NCBI GenBank assembly: GCA_036393295.1
Contig: DASWHF010000139.1
Span: 1 to 19,447, forward strand
DNA length: 19,447 bases
Direction: 5' to 3'
Source of the DNA: DASWHF01 sp036393295
Lineage (GTDB): Bacteria > Pseudomonadota > Gammaproteobacteria > Acidiferrobacterales > UBA6901
In this document: one piece after another, positions 8,226 to 16,935 of the stretch
Position numbering within the stretch: position 1 is the first letter of the stretch
Layout: every line of letters begins with the position of its first letter
Position numbers and translations under genes: made by a program
The notes under the pieces: model-generated
Databases searched by the model: none
What the model was told of the DNA's origin: nothing
The model's input: the letters and a program-made list of their open reading frames with translations, nothing else

Positions 8226-8289
8226 CCCGTGCTCAAATTTTAGGCGTTGGGGAGCCGCCCCGGTCCGCGCCAAGGATATCCACCTGAAG

Positions 8290-8679
8290 ATGGCCCACCA
8301 GCAGGAACGGCAGTTCGGATTGCTATTCGCCGTGGTGTTTCTGATCGTGGCGTTCTGGCCGTTGTGGCCGGTCTGGCCGCGCCCGATGCCGGGCGTTGTC
8401 TGGCTCGGCGTGGCCGCTGCGAGCGTGCTGCTCGGCCTGCTCACGCCGCGGCTGCTGACGCCGCTCTACACGGCCTGGATGGCGCTCGGCCATGTGCTCG
8501 GCTGGATCAACGCGCGCATCATCCTGGGTCTCGTGTTCTTCGTCGTGGTCACGCCGACCGCGTTGCTCATGCGGCTCGCTGGCAGGAACCTGCTCGGCCT
8601 CAAGCGCCACACCGCCGCCAGCTACTGGGTGGAGCGCGACAAGGGCTGGACACCCGAATCCATGCGGAATCAATTCTAA
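8290..8679 (+). CDS. SxtJ-family membrane protein
   Basis: 129 residues with about three hydrophobic segments: residues 9-30, 35-55 and around 73-95. The C-terminal tail is polar and reads KRHTAASYWVERDKGW...MRNQF. The tail with YW near the end and the position directly before a DUF5989 mini-protein and a carbamoyltransferase fit the SxtJ family, named after a gene of the saxitoxin cluster. Its function is unknown; the fixed context suggests it anchors or assists the carbamoyltransferase at the membrane. I prefer the ATG at 8290 (AAGGA at about 8271) over an upstream GTG at 8179, because the added residues would be unlike a family N-terminus. The stop overlaps the next start (TAATG). Confidence 0.8.
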   Translation: MAHQQERQFGLLFAVVFLIVAFWPLWPVWPRPMPGVVWLGVAAASVLLGLLTPRLLTPLYTAWMALGHVLGWINARIILGLVFFVVVTPTALLMRLAGRNLLGLKRHTAASYWVERDKGWTPESMRNQF

Positions 8680-8831
8680 TGACCGATTTCCTCAAAGAGC
8701 TGTGGGCCTTCATGCGCGCCCGCAAGAAGTTCTGGCTGCTGCCGATCGTCATCGTGCTGTTGATCCTCGGCGGGCTGCTGATCGCCGTGCAGGGCAGCGC
8801 GGTGGCGCCGTTCATCTACACGCTGTTCTAG
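8679..8831 (+). CDS. DUF5989 family mini-protein, single membrane helix
   Basis: A 50-residue protein. The N-terminal amphipathic part reads FLKELWAFMRARKKFW and is followed by a single membrane helix (about residues 19-38) and a short tail ending FIYTLF. This is the pattern of DUF5989 proteins, which almost always sit between an SxtJ-type gene and a carbamoyltransferase. The ATG overlaps the SxtJ stop by one base, indicating coupling. No biochemical role is established for the family. It is easily missed by gene callers with a minimum length cut-off. Confidence 0.8.
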   Translation: MTDFLKELWAFMRARKKFWLLPIVIVLLILGGLLIAVQGSAVAPFIYTLF

Positions 8832-8851
8832 GGCGCGCCGGTTCACTCAGC

Positions 8852-10684
8852 ATGTGGTCCCTCGGGCTTTCCGCCTATTACCACGACAGCGCCGCCGCCC
8901 TGGTGCGCGACGGCGAGATCGTGGCCGCCGCCCAGGAGGAGCGCTTCAGCCGCAAGAAGCACGACGCGGGCTTTCCCGCGCATGCGCTGCGCTACTGCCT
9001 GGACGAGGCCGGCATCGCCCTCGACGATGTCGACCAGGTGGTGTTCTACGACAAGCCGTTCCTGAAATTCGAGCGGCTGCTCGAGACCTACGTGGCGTTC
9101 GCGCCGCGCGGCTTCCGCTCCTTCGTCGCGGCCATGCCGGTGTGGATGAAGGAGAAGCTCTTTCAGAAGACCCTGCTGGCGCGCCACCTGCGTGAATTCG
9201 ATCCGCAGTTCGACCTGAAGCGGCTGCTGTTCTCCGAGCACCACCTGTCGCACGCGGCCTCGGCCTTCTACCCGTCGCCGTTCGACAAGGCGCTGATCCT
9301 CACCATGGACGGCGTCGGCGAGTGGGCGACCACCTCGGTGATGCTCGGCGACGGCAACCGCATCACGCCGCTCAAGGAGATCCACTTTCCGCACTCGGTG
9401 GGGCTGCTGTACTCGGCCTTCACCTATTTCACCGGCTTCAAGGTGAACTCCGGCGAATACAAGCTCATGGGACTCGCCCCCTACGGCAAGCCGGTGTACG
9501 CCGACCTGATCCGCGAGCGCCTGGTCGAGATCCGCGACGACGGCTCGTTCCGGCTCAACATGGAGTATTTCAACTACTGTACCGGCCTCACCATGACCAA
9601 CCGGCGCTTCGACCGCCTGTTCGGCCGCGGCCCGCGCGGGCCCGAGGAGAAGATCAGCCAGGTCGACATGGACCTGGCGGCGTCGATCCAGGAAATCACC
9701 GAGGAGATCGTCATCAAGCTTGCGCGCGCCATCCGCGACGAATACCGGGTGAACAAGCTGTGCCTGGCCGGCGGCGTGGCGCTCAACTGCGTCGCCAACG
9801 GCAAGCTGCTCAAGGCCGGGATCTACGACGACATCTGGATTCAACCGGCCGCCGGCGACGCCGGCGGCGCGGTCGGCGCGGCGCTCGCCGGCTATCACCT
9901 GTATGCGCACCTGCCGCGCCACCTGAACGGCGCGGCCGATGCCATGCGCGGCAGCTATCTGGGTCCGGCCTACGGCGACGACGAGATCCGCGCGACCTTC
10001 GAGCGCGTCGGCGCGCGCTACCAGCGGCTCGACGAGGACGCGCTTCTCGACCGCGCCGCCGACGCGCTGGCGCAGGAGCGGGTGGTCGGCTGGTTCCAGG
10101 GGCGCATGGAGTTCGGCCCGCGCGCGCTCGGCGGCCGCAGCATCCTCGGCGATCCGCGCTCGGCCAGGACCCAGTCGGTCATGAACCTCAAGATCAAGTA
10201 CCGCGAGTCGTTCCGGCCGTTCGCGCCGTCGGTGCTGCGCGAGGACGTGGCGAAGTATTTCGAGCTCGACGGCGACAGTCCTTATATGCTGCTGGTGGCG
10301 CCGGTGGTCGCGGCGCGGCGCAAGGCCTTGAGCGAGGACGACAAAAAGAAATTCGCCATCGATCTATTGAACGTGCCCAAGTCCGACATTCCCGCCGTGA
10401 CCCACGTGGACTACTCGGCGCGCATCCAGACCGTGCACGCCGAGACCAACCCGCGCTACTACAAGCTGATCCGGAAATTCAAGGAGCGCACCGGCTACGG
10501 CGTGGTGGTGAACACGTCGTTCAATGTGCGCGGCGAGCCGATCGTGTGCACGCCCGAGGACGCCTTCCGCTGCTTCATGGGCACCGAGATGGACGAGCTC
10601 TACGTGGGCAATTACCGGCTGGTCAAGGAGGAGCAGGACCCGGCGCTGCGCCGGGACTACAAGGAGAAGTTCGAGTTGGATTGA
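8852..10684 (+). CDS. Carbamoyltransferase, NodU/CmcH/TobZ family
   Basis: A 610-residue, two-domain enzyme. It makes carbamoyl-adenylate from carbamoyl phosphate and ATP in a Kae1/YrdC-related way and moves the carbamoyl group to a hydroxyl, commonly on a sugar. Visible motifs are GLSAYYHDSAAAL at the N-terminus, the metal-binding pair in EHHLSHAAS (His130 and His134), DGVGEW (around residue 153), GGVALNCVANGK and AGDAGGAVGAAL. In the C-terminal domain are FGPRALGGRSILGDPR, RESFRPFAPSVL and VVVNTSFNVRGEPIV. All core motifs look intact. Because the module adjoins waaA and LPS glycosyltransferases, O-carbamoylation of a surface sugar is the most likely role (inference). The ATG at 8852 lies 20 bp after the DUF5989 gene; its ribosome-binding site is weak. 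Confidence 0.93.
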   Translation: MWSLGLSAYYHDSAAALVRDGEIVAAAQEERFSRKKHDAGFPAHALRYCLDEAGIALDDVDQVVFYDKPFLKFERLLETYVAFAPRGFRSFVAAMPVWMKEKLFQKTLLARHLREFDPQFDLKRLLFSEHHLSHAASAFYPSPFDKALILTMDGVGEWATTSVMLGDGNRITPLKEIHFPHSVGLLYSAFTYFTGFKVNSGEYKLMGLAPYGKPVYADLIRERLVEIRDDGSFRLNMEYFNYCTGLTMTNRRFDRLFGRGPRGPEEKISQVDMDLAASIQEITEEIVIKLARAIRDEYRVNKLCLAGGVALNCVANGKLLKAGIYDDIWIQPAAGDAGGAVGAALAGYHLYAHLPRHLNGAADAMRGSYLGPAYGDDEIRATFERVGARYQRLDEDALLDRAADALAQERVVGWFQGRMEFGPRALGGRSILGDPRSARTQSVMNLKIKYRESFRPFAPSVLREDVAKYFELDGDSPYMLLVAPVVAARRKALSEDDKKKFAIDLLNVPKSDIPAVTHVDYSARIQTVHAETNPRYYKLIRKFKERTGYGVVVNTSFNVRGEPIVCTPEDAFRCFMGTEMDELYVGNYRLVKEEQDPALRRDYKEKFELD

Positions 10685-10961
10685 TGTAAGAGCTCAACTC
10701 AGAGACGCATAGGCGCAGAGAAAACCGTTGATCAACTGCTACAGAATGAATAGCGCACACCGACACGAAGGGGGTTCCTTCTCCCTCCGGGAGAAGGACA
10801 GGATGAGGGTGGTTTCTTCGGAGTCGTCGGCCCTCACCCCATCCCTCTCCCGAAGGGAGAGGGGGAGCAGGTCAACGTCTCTTCGTAAGGCGGGCCCTCA
10901 CCCCGGCCCTCTCCCGAAGGGAGAGGGAGGAATTCGTACCTAAACTAGGCCGCGGCGGACC
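10685..10961. other. Gene-free stretch with dispersed repeats
   Basis: No gene is supported here. It begins with CAGAGACGCATAGGCGCAGAGA (10700 onward), which resembles a common intergenic repeat type; a related stretch is at 4248-4270. It then holds the three-copy repeat cluster described separately. The convergent carbamoyltransferase and SnoaL-like genes flank it, so it may also contain transcription termination signals. Confidence 0.6.
10777..10930. repeat. Cluster of three intergenic REP-like repeat copies
   Basis: Three copies of a repeat share the core CCCTCACCCC..CCCTCTCCCGAAGGGAGAGGG pattern. Copies at 10831-10865 and 10895-10930 are in direct orientation and very similar, and a diverged copy at 10777-10810 is inverted. 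Each contains a short perfect hairpin (for example CCCTCTCCC-GAA-GGGAGAGGG). This pattern is widespread between convergent genes in many proteobacteria. Confidence 0.85.
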
Positions 10962-11375
10962 TCAATGCAGCGCGCTGCCCGCCGGCCGGCGCGTCTTCGG
11001 CCCCGGCGAGGCGTGGTGCAGGATCATGCGCCAGCCGCCGGCCTCGCGCCGGTAGACGTTGGTGGCGATCATCGGCGGTCGGTCGGGTGCCTCGCCGCCG
11101 ATGTGCTCGTGCACGATGTGCACCGCCAGCTCGCCGTCGTTGAAGCTGCGGCGCTCGCCGATGTCGACGCGCATGGTGGGGGTGTGGCGGAAGATCGCGC
11201 GCCAGGAATCGCGCACCGCGGCCGGTCCTTGCAGGCGCGGGCCGGTCGGATGGATGCAGGTGACGTCGTCGTCCTCGGCCCACACCGCCATCATCGCTTC
11301 GACGTCGGCCTGCTCGAAGGCGCGGTAGAACGCCTGCTCGGCCTGCTCCGGGGTGTCGAATCGCGTCGCGCCCAT
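10962..11375 (-). CDS. SnoaL-like / NTF2-fold protein (nuclear transport factor 2 superfamily)
   Basis: 137 residues. The first helices read TPEQAEQAFYRAFEQADVEAMMAVWAEDDDVTCIHPTG, the typical opening of a SnoaL-like (YybH-type) NTF2-fold domain. It continues with W-R-A-I-F near residue 60 and a terminal WRMILHHASP strand. Such proteins are small alpha+beta barrels that either bind a ligand or act as isomerases or hydrolases; no specific reaction can be assigned. The ATG is 8 bp downstream of the rhodanese gene, so it is likely the last gene of a three-gene leftward operon. The stop is near the repeat cluster. Confidence 0.82.
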   Translation of the reverse strand: MGATRFDTPEQAEQAFYRAFEQADVEAMMAVWAEDDDVTCIHPTGPRLQGPAAVRDSWRAIFRHTPTMRVDIGERRSFNDGELAVHIVHEHIGGEAPDRPPMIATNVYRREAGGWRMILHHASPGPKTRRPAGSALH

Positions 11376-11383
11376 CTCGTCGC

Positions 11384-11701
11384 TCAGTACTTGGCCATCT
11401 CGGGATCGACCTCCCTGGCCCAGGCGTCGACGCCGCCGGCCAGGTTGATCGCGTTGGTGAAGCCCTGCTGCTCCATGAAGCGCACGACCTGGTAGCTGCG
11501 CACGCCGTGATGGCAGACCACCACGATCTCGCGATCGGGATCGAGCTCGCCGAGGCGCGCGGGAACCTGGCGCATCGGTATGTGCAGCGCGCCGGGCAGC
11601 GCACAGACGCGCAGCTCCCACGGCTCGCGCACGTCGAGCAGCAACGGCGAGTCACCGGCGTCCAGGCGATCCTTGAGCTCGCTGACCGTGATCTGCCGCA
11701 T
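11384..11701 (-). CDS. Single-domain rhodanese (sulfurtransferase)
   Basis: 105 residues forming one rhodanese domain. The catalytic loop is C-H-H-G-V-R-S with the persulfide-carrying Cys at residue 63. Other landmarks are LLLDVREPWEL (residues 20-30), the substrate-side motif ALPGALHIP, and the closing NLAGGVDAW. It would carry sulfur as a cysteine persulfide in the cytoplasm. The gene starts 15 bp after the isoaspartate methyltransferase-like gene, and such a pair is commonly seen in gammaproteobacteria. Proximity to thiC (thiamin, which needs sulfur for its thiazole) is suggestive but does not prove a link. Confidence 0.93.
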   Translation of the reverse strand: MRQITVSELKDRLDAGDSPLLLDVREPWELRVCALPGALHIPMRQVPARLGELDPDREIVVVCHHGVRSYQVVRFMEQQGFTNAINLAGGVDAWAREVDPEMAKY

Positions 11702-11716
11702 TGCCGCGATTTCCTG

Positions 11717-12379
11717 CTAGAACACGAAGCGGTCGGGTTGCGGCGCGTTGACGAGCGGTGGCAACGAGGTCTCGAACAGGCCGAGCGCGGTGAAGCTCTC
11801 CGCACCCGGCCGGCGGATGAGCATGGCCTCCATCACCGGCGGCTGGCCGACGATGGCGGCGAGCCGCCCGCCGATCGCGAGGCTCTGGCGGAACGCGTCC
11901 GCCAGGATCGGCACCGAGCCGGTCAACAGGATGACGTCGTAGGGCGCGTGCCGGTCCCAGCCGCGCGCGGCATCGCCGACCTCGAGCGTCACGTTCGTGA
12001 CGCCGTGGGCGGCGAGCTTTTCCGCGGCCTGGGCGTTGAACTCGGGGATGATCTCGACGCTGTAGACATGCTTGCCGAGATTGGCCAGCAGCCAGGTGAC
12101 GAAGCCGCTGCCGGTGCCGATCTCCAGGATGCGGTCGTTCGGCCCGATCTCCAGCGCCTGCAGCAGCCGCGCCTCGACCTTGGGCGACATCATCACCTGG
12201 CCGTGGCCGAGCGGCAGGTTCATGTCGGCGAACGCCAGCTTGCGGTACTGGGGGGCGACGAAATCCTCGCGCGGCGCGCGCGCCATCAGTTCCAGGATGC
12301 GCGCATCCAGCACCTCCCAGGGACGGATCTGGGACTCGACCATGTGCCGGCGGGCGGCCTCGACGTTCAACTCCGACAT
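11717..12379 (-). CDS. Protein-L-isoaspartate O-methyltransferase-like protein
   Basis: 220 residues. The N-terminal region ARRHMVESQIRPWEVLDARILELM, the segment REDFVAPQYRKLAFADMNLPLGHGQVMMSPKVEARLLQAL and the SAM-binding motif RILEIGTGSGFVTWLLA define the PCMT family, which methylates isoaspartyl residues in damaged proteins to start their repair. In this branch, the substrate-loop sequence differs from classical Pcm (GHGQVMMSP here), so true repair activity is not certain. I chose the ATG at 12379 because AGCAGG lies about 10 bp upstream; an in-frame GTG at 12388 would add three residues. It heads the leftward operon and is divergent from the riboswitch-controlled thiC. Confidence 0.88.
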   Translation of the reverse strand: MSELNVEAARRHMVESQIRPWEVLDARILELMARAPREDFVAPQYRKLAFADMNLPLGHGQVMMSPKVEARLLQALEIGPNDRILEIGTGSGFVTWLLANLGKHVYSVEIIPEFNAQAAEKLAAHGVTNVTLEVGDAARGWDRHAPYDVILLTGSVPILADAFRQSLAIGGRLAAIVGQPPVMEAMLIRRPGAESFTALGLFETSLPPLVNAPQPDRFVF

Positions 12380-12492
12380 GACGAACACCTGCTCTCAATG
12401 GGGAAAAACGCGTTGTAGGGTAAGCGCTTTGGCAAGGCCGCGCAAGCGCGCCGGTTGCATTCGGCCGGTGATTCCGCTAGTTTCATCCGACG

Positions 12493-12596
12493 GCTGGGGG
12501 TGCTTGTCGCCCGTCACCTTATAGAAAATGGTGATGGGTCGCGGGCTGAGAAATACCCTTGGAACCTGATCCGGATAGTCCCGGCGTAGGGAAGCT
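12493..12596 (+). ncRNA. TPP riboswitch (thi-box)
   Basis: The conserved thi-box parts are all present: GGGGTGC (12497-12503), GGCTGAGAAATACCC (12544-12558), GAACCTGATCC (12562-12572) and CCGGCGTAGGGAAGC (12580-12594). The optional P3a stem is formed by CCCGTCACC and GGTGATGGG around an A/T-rich loop (12510-12538). It binds thiamin pyrophosphate and normally turns thiC off when TPP is plentiful. About 85 bases separate it from the thiC ATG. Within that linker, CGCTTC (12605-12610) is complementary to GAAGCG (12672-12677) at the ribosome-binding site, which suggests translational control (inference). Confidence 0.95.
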
Positions 12597-12681
12597 GCCT
12601 CACCCGCTTCATCCCTCCCCTGCGACAGGCCCCGGCCACCGAACGTCAGCACGAGCCCCCAAGGCATCGAGGAAGCGAACC

Positions 12682-14559
<1,878 letters not shown>

Positions 14560-14579
14560 GTTCGAGCTATTCTTGTCAT

Positions 14580-14858
14580 ATGGCAACGCCTGTTGACAAG
14601 GAAATATTGCTTGAGATTGCCCGCCGCCATGGTGTGCGGCGAGTGCGCGTGTTCGGCTCGTACGCACGCGGCCAGCAGACCGCCGACAGCGATATCGACC
14701 TGCTGGTCGAGTTCGAACCACACCGCGACCTCTTCGATCTGGTCGAGTTCAAGCACGAACTCGAAGGGTGCTTCGGTGTCCGCTTCGATGTGCTGACCGA
14801 GAAAGCACTTTCCCCCTACATCCGCGACCGAGTGCTCCAGGAGGCTCGACCGCTGTGA
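14580..14858 (+). CDS. mntA: MntA-type nucleotidyltransferase (antitoxin of MntA/HepT)
   Basis: 92 residues forming a minimal nucleotidyltransferase domain. The signature GSYARGQQTADSDIDLL places Gly26-Ser27 and Asp38/Asp40, with a third acidic residue in RFDVLTE (Asp70), so the catalytic triad appears intact. MntA proteins add AMP to a tyrosine of the partner HEPN toxin and so neutralise it. The gene begins 20 bp after the thiC stop and its last four bases overlap the HepT start (GTGA). Its base composition is slightly less GC-rich than thiC. Confidence 0.9.
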   Translation: MATPVDKEILLEIARRHGVRRVRVFGSYARGQQTADSDIDLLVEFEPHRDLFDLVEFKHELEGCFGVRFDVLTEKALSPYIRDRVLQEARPL

Positions 14859-15193
14859 AGCGGGACGACGCCTACGTTCACCACATCCACGACGCCATCA
14901 CGCGTGTTCTCGACTATACCCGGGAGGGTCGGGACGCATTCATGCAGAGCACTCTGATCCAGGACGCCGTAATCCGAAATCTCGAAATCGTGGGCGAGGC
15001 GGCCAAAGGCCTCTCCGCCGAATTCCGTCGTCGGCATCCGACGATCCCTTGGTCCAGCATGACCGGCATGCGTGACGTTCTGATACACGGGTACATGGGC
15101 GTTGATCTGGATATTGTCTGGGACGTTGTCGCCAATCGGCTGCTACCCGTTCAGCAGGAGCTTCAGAAGCTAGTTGGAACGCGCCAGTCCTAA
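14855..15193 (+). CDS. hepT: HepT-type HEPN (DUF86) ribonuclease toxin
   Basis: 112 residues of a DUF86/HEPN domain. The catalytic RX4HXY motif is complete (Arg73, His78, Tyr80 in RDVLIHGY). HEPN toxins of this type cleave RNA, and the Tyr in this motif is the known target of AMP addition by MntA. I place the start at the GTG at 14855, which overlaps the mntA stop by four bases and has AGGAGG at 14839-14844. A start further upstream is unlikely because it would run through mntA. The pair is a complete MntA/HepT module and may stabilise the neighbouring integron. Confidence 0.9.
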   Translation: MKRDDAYVHHIHDAITRVLDYTREGRDAFMQSTLIQDAVIRNLEIVGEAAKGLSAEFRRRHPTIPWSSMTGMRDVLIHGYMGVDLDIVWDVVANRLLPVQQELQKLVGTRQS

Positions 15194-15258
15194 TTCGCGC
15201 TGCTGGTGACCTCGGTCCAGCGCCTCGCATGACCCAAAGTCGATTTACTGCTCCGGAC

Positions 15259-16435
15259 TCATATATGCCTGATCGGCAGAATATCCAACGGGCTCGTGAC
15301 CGTCACCCCCGGCCGGTTCAGCACATGCGTGTAGATCATGGTCGTCGATACGTCAGCATGACCCAGCAGTTCTTGAACCGTACGAATGTCATAACCCGAC
15401 TCGAGCAGATGCGTGGCAAAGGAATGCCGTAATGCGTGACAGTTCACTTTCTTGTTCAAGCCGACCTCGTCCGCCGCCAGCTTGATAAGTTTCTGCAGGC
15501 CATTCTCGTGGACGTGATGGCGGCGTACCTCGCCCGAACGCGGATCCATAATCGATATCCAGCACACGCAGTCGAATGCACTCCATGAGACGTAACCCGC
15601 AGCCGTACAGGAGGTTCGCCATCAGCCGCATCGATGGTTGCGCGATTCCAGACAATAGCCGTTGTGTCTCATCCCGCGTCAGCACCACCGGCAGTCGACG
15701 CGGCTTTTTGGCCTGCGCAAACCGCCCAAGGTCGAGATCCTCGCGTTTGAGCACCCTCTTGTGGAAGAACACCAGCGCGTTCAGCGCCTGCGCCTGGGTG
15801 TTGCGCGCAACGCGGCGCCCGACAGCGAGGTGCTCTAAATAGGCTGTAATTTCCGACGCACCCAGCACCGCCGGGTCGCGCATGCCATGGAATGCCGCGA
15901 ACCGCGCAAGCCACAACAGATAGGCCCGTTCGGTACGGATCGAGTATTGCCGCAACCGGATCTCCGCGATCGTTCGATCCCGGTGCGCCGGAAACGCCTT
16001 CCTGAACTCCCGCAGCCCACTCTCGGCAGGCCCCTGATGTCGATTCGTGGCGCGACCCCCGGCATCGCCAGGCGCGCTTTCATAGTCGCGCGCCACCGTG
16101 GCATGCGCCGCGGGTAGCTCGCGGGCGCTATCAATGAGGTCTTGCCACGGAAAGGCGGTCGCCCACGGCGCCTTGACGAGTTCCGTGAACAGTATCTGCA
16201 GGGACTTGACGATCTGCTGAAACTGCCAGTCCTCGAGCCTCGGATTTCTGCCTTTTGCTTCCAGATACCGCTCGACGTCTTGCGCCGAATGACTTGCCAA
16301 ACGGTGGTCCGGGTGAGCTTCGATATACTGTTCGGCATGCCGCACGTGCCACCGAAATACCTTCGGCTTCACACCGTAACCGATTAATTTCTCGACGAAT
16401 TTGTCCCAGAAACGGGCAACAGACTGATCATCCAC
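15259..16435 (-). pseudogene. Integron integrase (tyrosine recombinase), internal deletion and frameshift
   Basis: The protein reads in one frame from a GTG at 16435 (AAGGA at about 8 bp upstream) to about 15548, then in another frame to the TGA at 15259. It has an N-terminal extension of about 115 residues, as in some environmental IntI proteins, then the SAM-like core-binding domain (RTERAYLLWLARFAAFHG). The catalytic domain starts with LPVVLTRDETQRLL, and Arg is in LLYGCGLRLMEC. After RVLDIDY the reading jumps, out of frame, to DPRSGEVRRHHVHENGLQ. The end has HALRHSFATHLL, LGHADVSTTMIYTHV with the Tyr nucleophile, and SPLD. Compared from memory with IntI1, about 80 residues between these points are missing. 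They include the beta-hairpin Lys and the IntI-specific patch for attC binding. It should be inactive. Confidence 0.9.
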
Positions 16436-16576
16436 TATGCCATCCTTAGCAGGGGTGGTGGGATTCGATGTCCTTATCGTGACCGGAATAATGTGCTAGT
16501 TTTCTAGAAAATACAATCCGACATACACAGAATTCTGTATAACACCGTAAAAGGCAGAATTCTGTCTAATTCACTG
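16436..16576. promoter_or_regulatory. intI-attI intergenic region with two identical palindromes
   Basis: This gap holds the integrase promoter (leftward), the cassette promoter (rightward) and attI. Two copies of CAGAATTCTGT occur at 16528-16538 and 16555-16565, each centred on the palindrome CAGAATTCTG; the first is ACAGAATTCTGT, a perfect 12-bp palindrome. They are centred 27 bp apart. They could bind a regulator, pair with each other as a hairpin, or be integrase-binding repeats. They do not match the LexA pattern CTGT-N8-ACAG. TATAAC at 16538-16543 is a weak -10 for the cassettes. Confidence 0.5.
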
Positions 16577-16582
16577 TTATGC
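16566..16582 (+). other. Candidate attI core site
   Basis: CTAATTC-ACT-GTTATGC places a degenerate inverted partner three bases before a GTTATGC core, as in the simple site of known attI regions. The core is the first of three in register with the attC core boxes at 16857 and 17137, and it lies between the integrase start and the first cassette. Recombination would occur between the G at 16576 and the T at 16577. Confidence 0.65.
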
Positions 16583-16635
16583 GTAAAAGAACTTTGCCGG
16601 GCGTATCCGTGCCGGAAGGTAAGCAACGCAGCTAG
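16579..16635 (+). other. 18-codon micro-ORF at the start of cassette 1
   Basis: The ATG lies inside the recombination core (GTT-ATGC). The predicted peptide is MRKRTLPGVSVPEGKQRS, ending at TAG. Cassette 2 has a micro-ORF of exactly the same length in the same place. There is no Shine-Dalgarno sequence close upstream. Coding is possible but not proven. Confidence 0.3.
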
Positions 16636-16654
16636 CCGACATCACGAATCGGCT
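16634..16654 (+). other. Conserved hairpin of cassette 1
   Basis: AGCCGA (16634-16639) and TCGGCT (16649-16654) form a six-base perfect stem with a nine-base loop. The stem begins in the stop codon of the micro-ORF. Cassette 2 has the same stem with a different loop. No T-tract follows. Confidence 0.5.
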
Positions 16655-16776
16655 TCGAACAACGTAGCGGTCAGGTACGGGAGGCCTGAAAGCACCGTGC
16701 CTGGCGGTAGCGTGGCAAAAACCAAAATCGTAGCCTTAGGGTTCATCATGGCACCGTGCCCAACACCCATGCTCTC

Positions 16777-16863
16777 GCATAACAAGCCGTTCGTGCCGAC
16801 GCCGGCGACAGCGGGTTGTTTCCTGGTGTCGCCGGGGCGGCGCGGCACAACTACACGTTATGC
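16777..16863 (+). other. attC site 1 (87 bp)
   Basis: R'' is GCATAAC (16777-16783) and R' is GTTATGC (16857-16863), exact complements. Inside, GTGCCG-A-CGCC pairs with GGCG-CGGCAC leaving one unpaired A, the usual strand-selecting extrahelical base of attC sites. A further inner stem CCGGCGACA/TGTCGCCGG closes the loop. This matches integron attC architecture throughout. Confidence 0.92.
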
Positions 16864-16916
16864 GTAAAAGAATTTTGTCCTGCCCGCCCGTGCCGTCAGG
16901 ACACCAACGGAGTTAG
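16860..16916 (+). other. 18-codon micro-ORF at the start of cassette 2
   Basis: This starts at the ATG in the core, as in cassette 1. The predicted peptide is MRKRILSCPPVPSGHQRS. It agrees with the cassette 1 peptide as MRKR-x-L-x4-VP-x-G-x-QRS, and the last four codons differ only in third position apart from Gln. There is no clear ribosome-binding site. Confidence 0.3.
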
Positions 16917-16935
16917 CCGAGAAAACGAATCGGCT
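16915..16935 (+). other. Conserved hairpin of cassette 2
   Basis: AGCCGA (16915-16920) and TCGGCT (16930-16935) form the same stem as in cassette 1 with loop GAAAACGAA. It starts within the TAG stop of the micro-ORF. Only the loop has changed between the two cassettes (CATCACGAA versus GAAAACGAA). Confidence 0.5.

Larger units (their letters stand above)
16577..16857 (+). mobile_element. Integron gene cassette 1 (281 bp)
   Basis: The cassette runs from the attI core (G|TTATGC) to the G of the next core at 16857. When excised, its own TTATGC start would complete a GTTATGC that exactly complements the R'' box GCATAAC at 16777. It contains no ordinary gene on either strand. It is a diverged relative of cassette 2, with blocks of strong conservation, including the attC, a hairpin (16634-16654) and a CCGTGCCTGGCGGTAGCGTG block near 16695. 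Confidence 0.85.

Noticed and set aside
8179..8289. Longer N-terminus for the SxtJ-family protein from a GTG at 8179
   Set aside because: The extra 37 residues are not membrane-like, overlap the likely promoter at 8217-8225 and would not fit the family length of about 130.
10777..10930. CRISPR array
   Set aside because: There are only three imperfect copies, one is inverted and the spacing differs; each copy is itself a hairpin repeat of the REP type.
16527..16566. LexA (SOS) box controlling the integrase
   Set aside because: The palindromes are ACAG-AATT-CTGT, the reverse arrangement of CTGT-N8-ACAG, and no CTGT-N8-ACAG is present in the gap.
16642..16848. Minus-strand open frame in cassette 1 (68 residues), with a counterpart at 16913-17128 in cassette 2
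   Set aside because: Both start at a GTG inside attC and share the first residues only because the attC sequence is shared. The frames diverge completely afterwards in the two cassettes, so there is no sign of coding selection.
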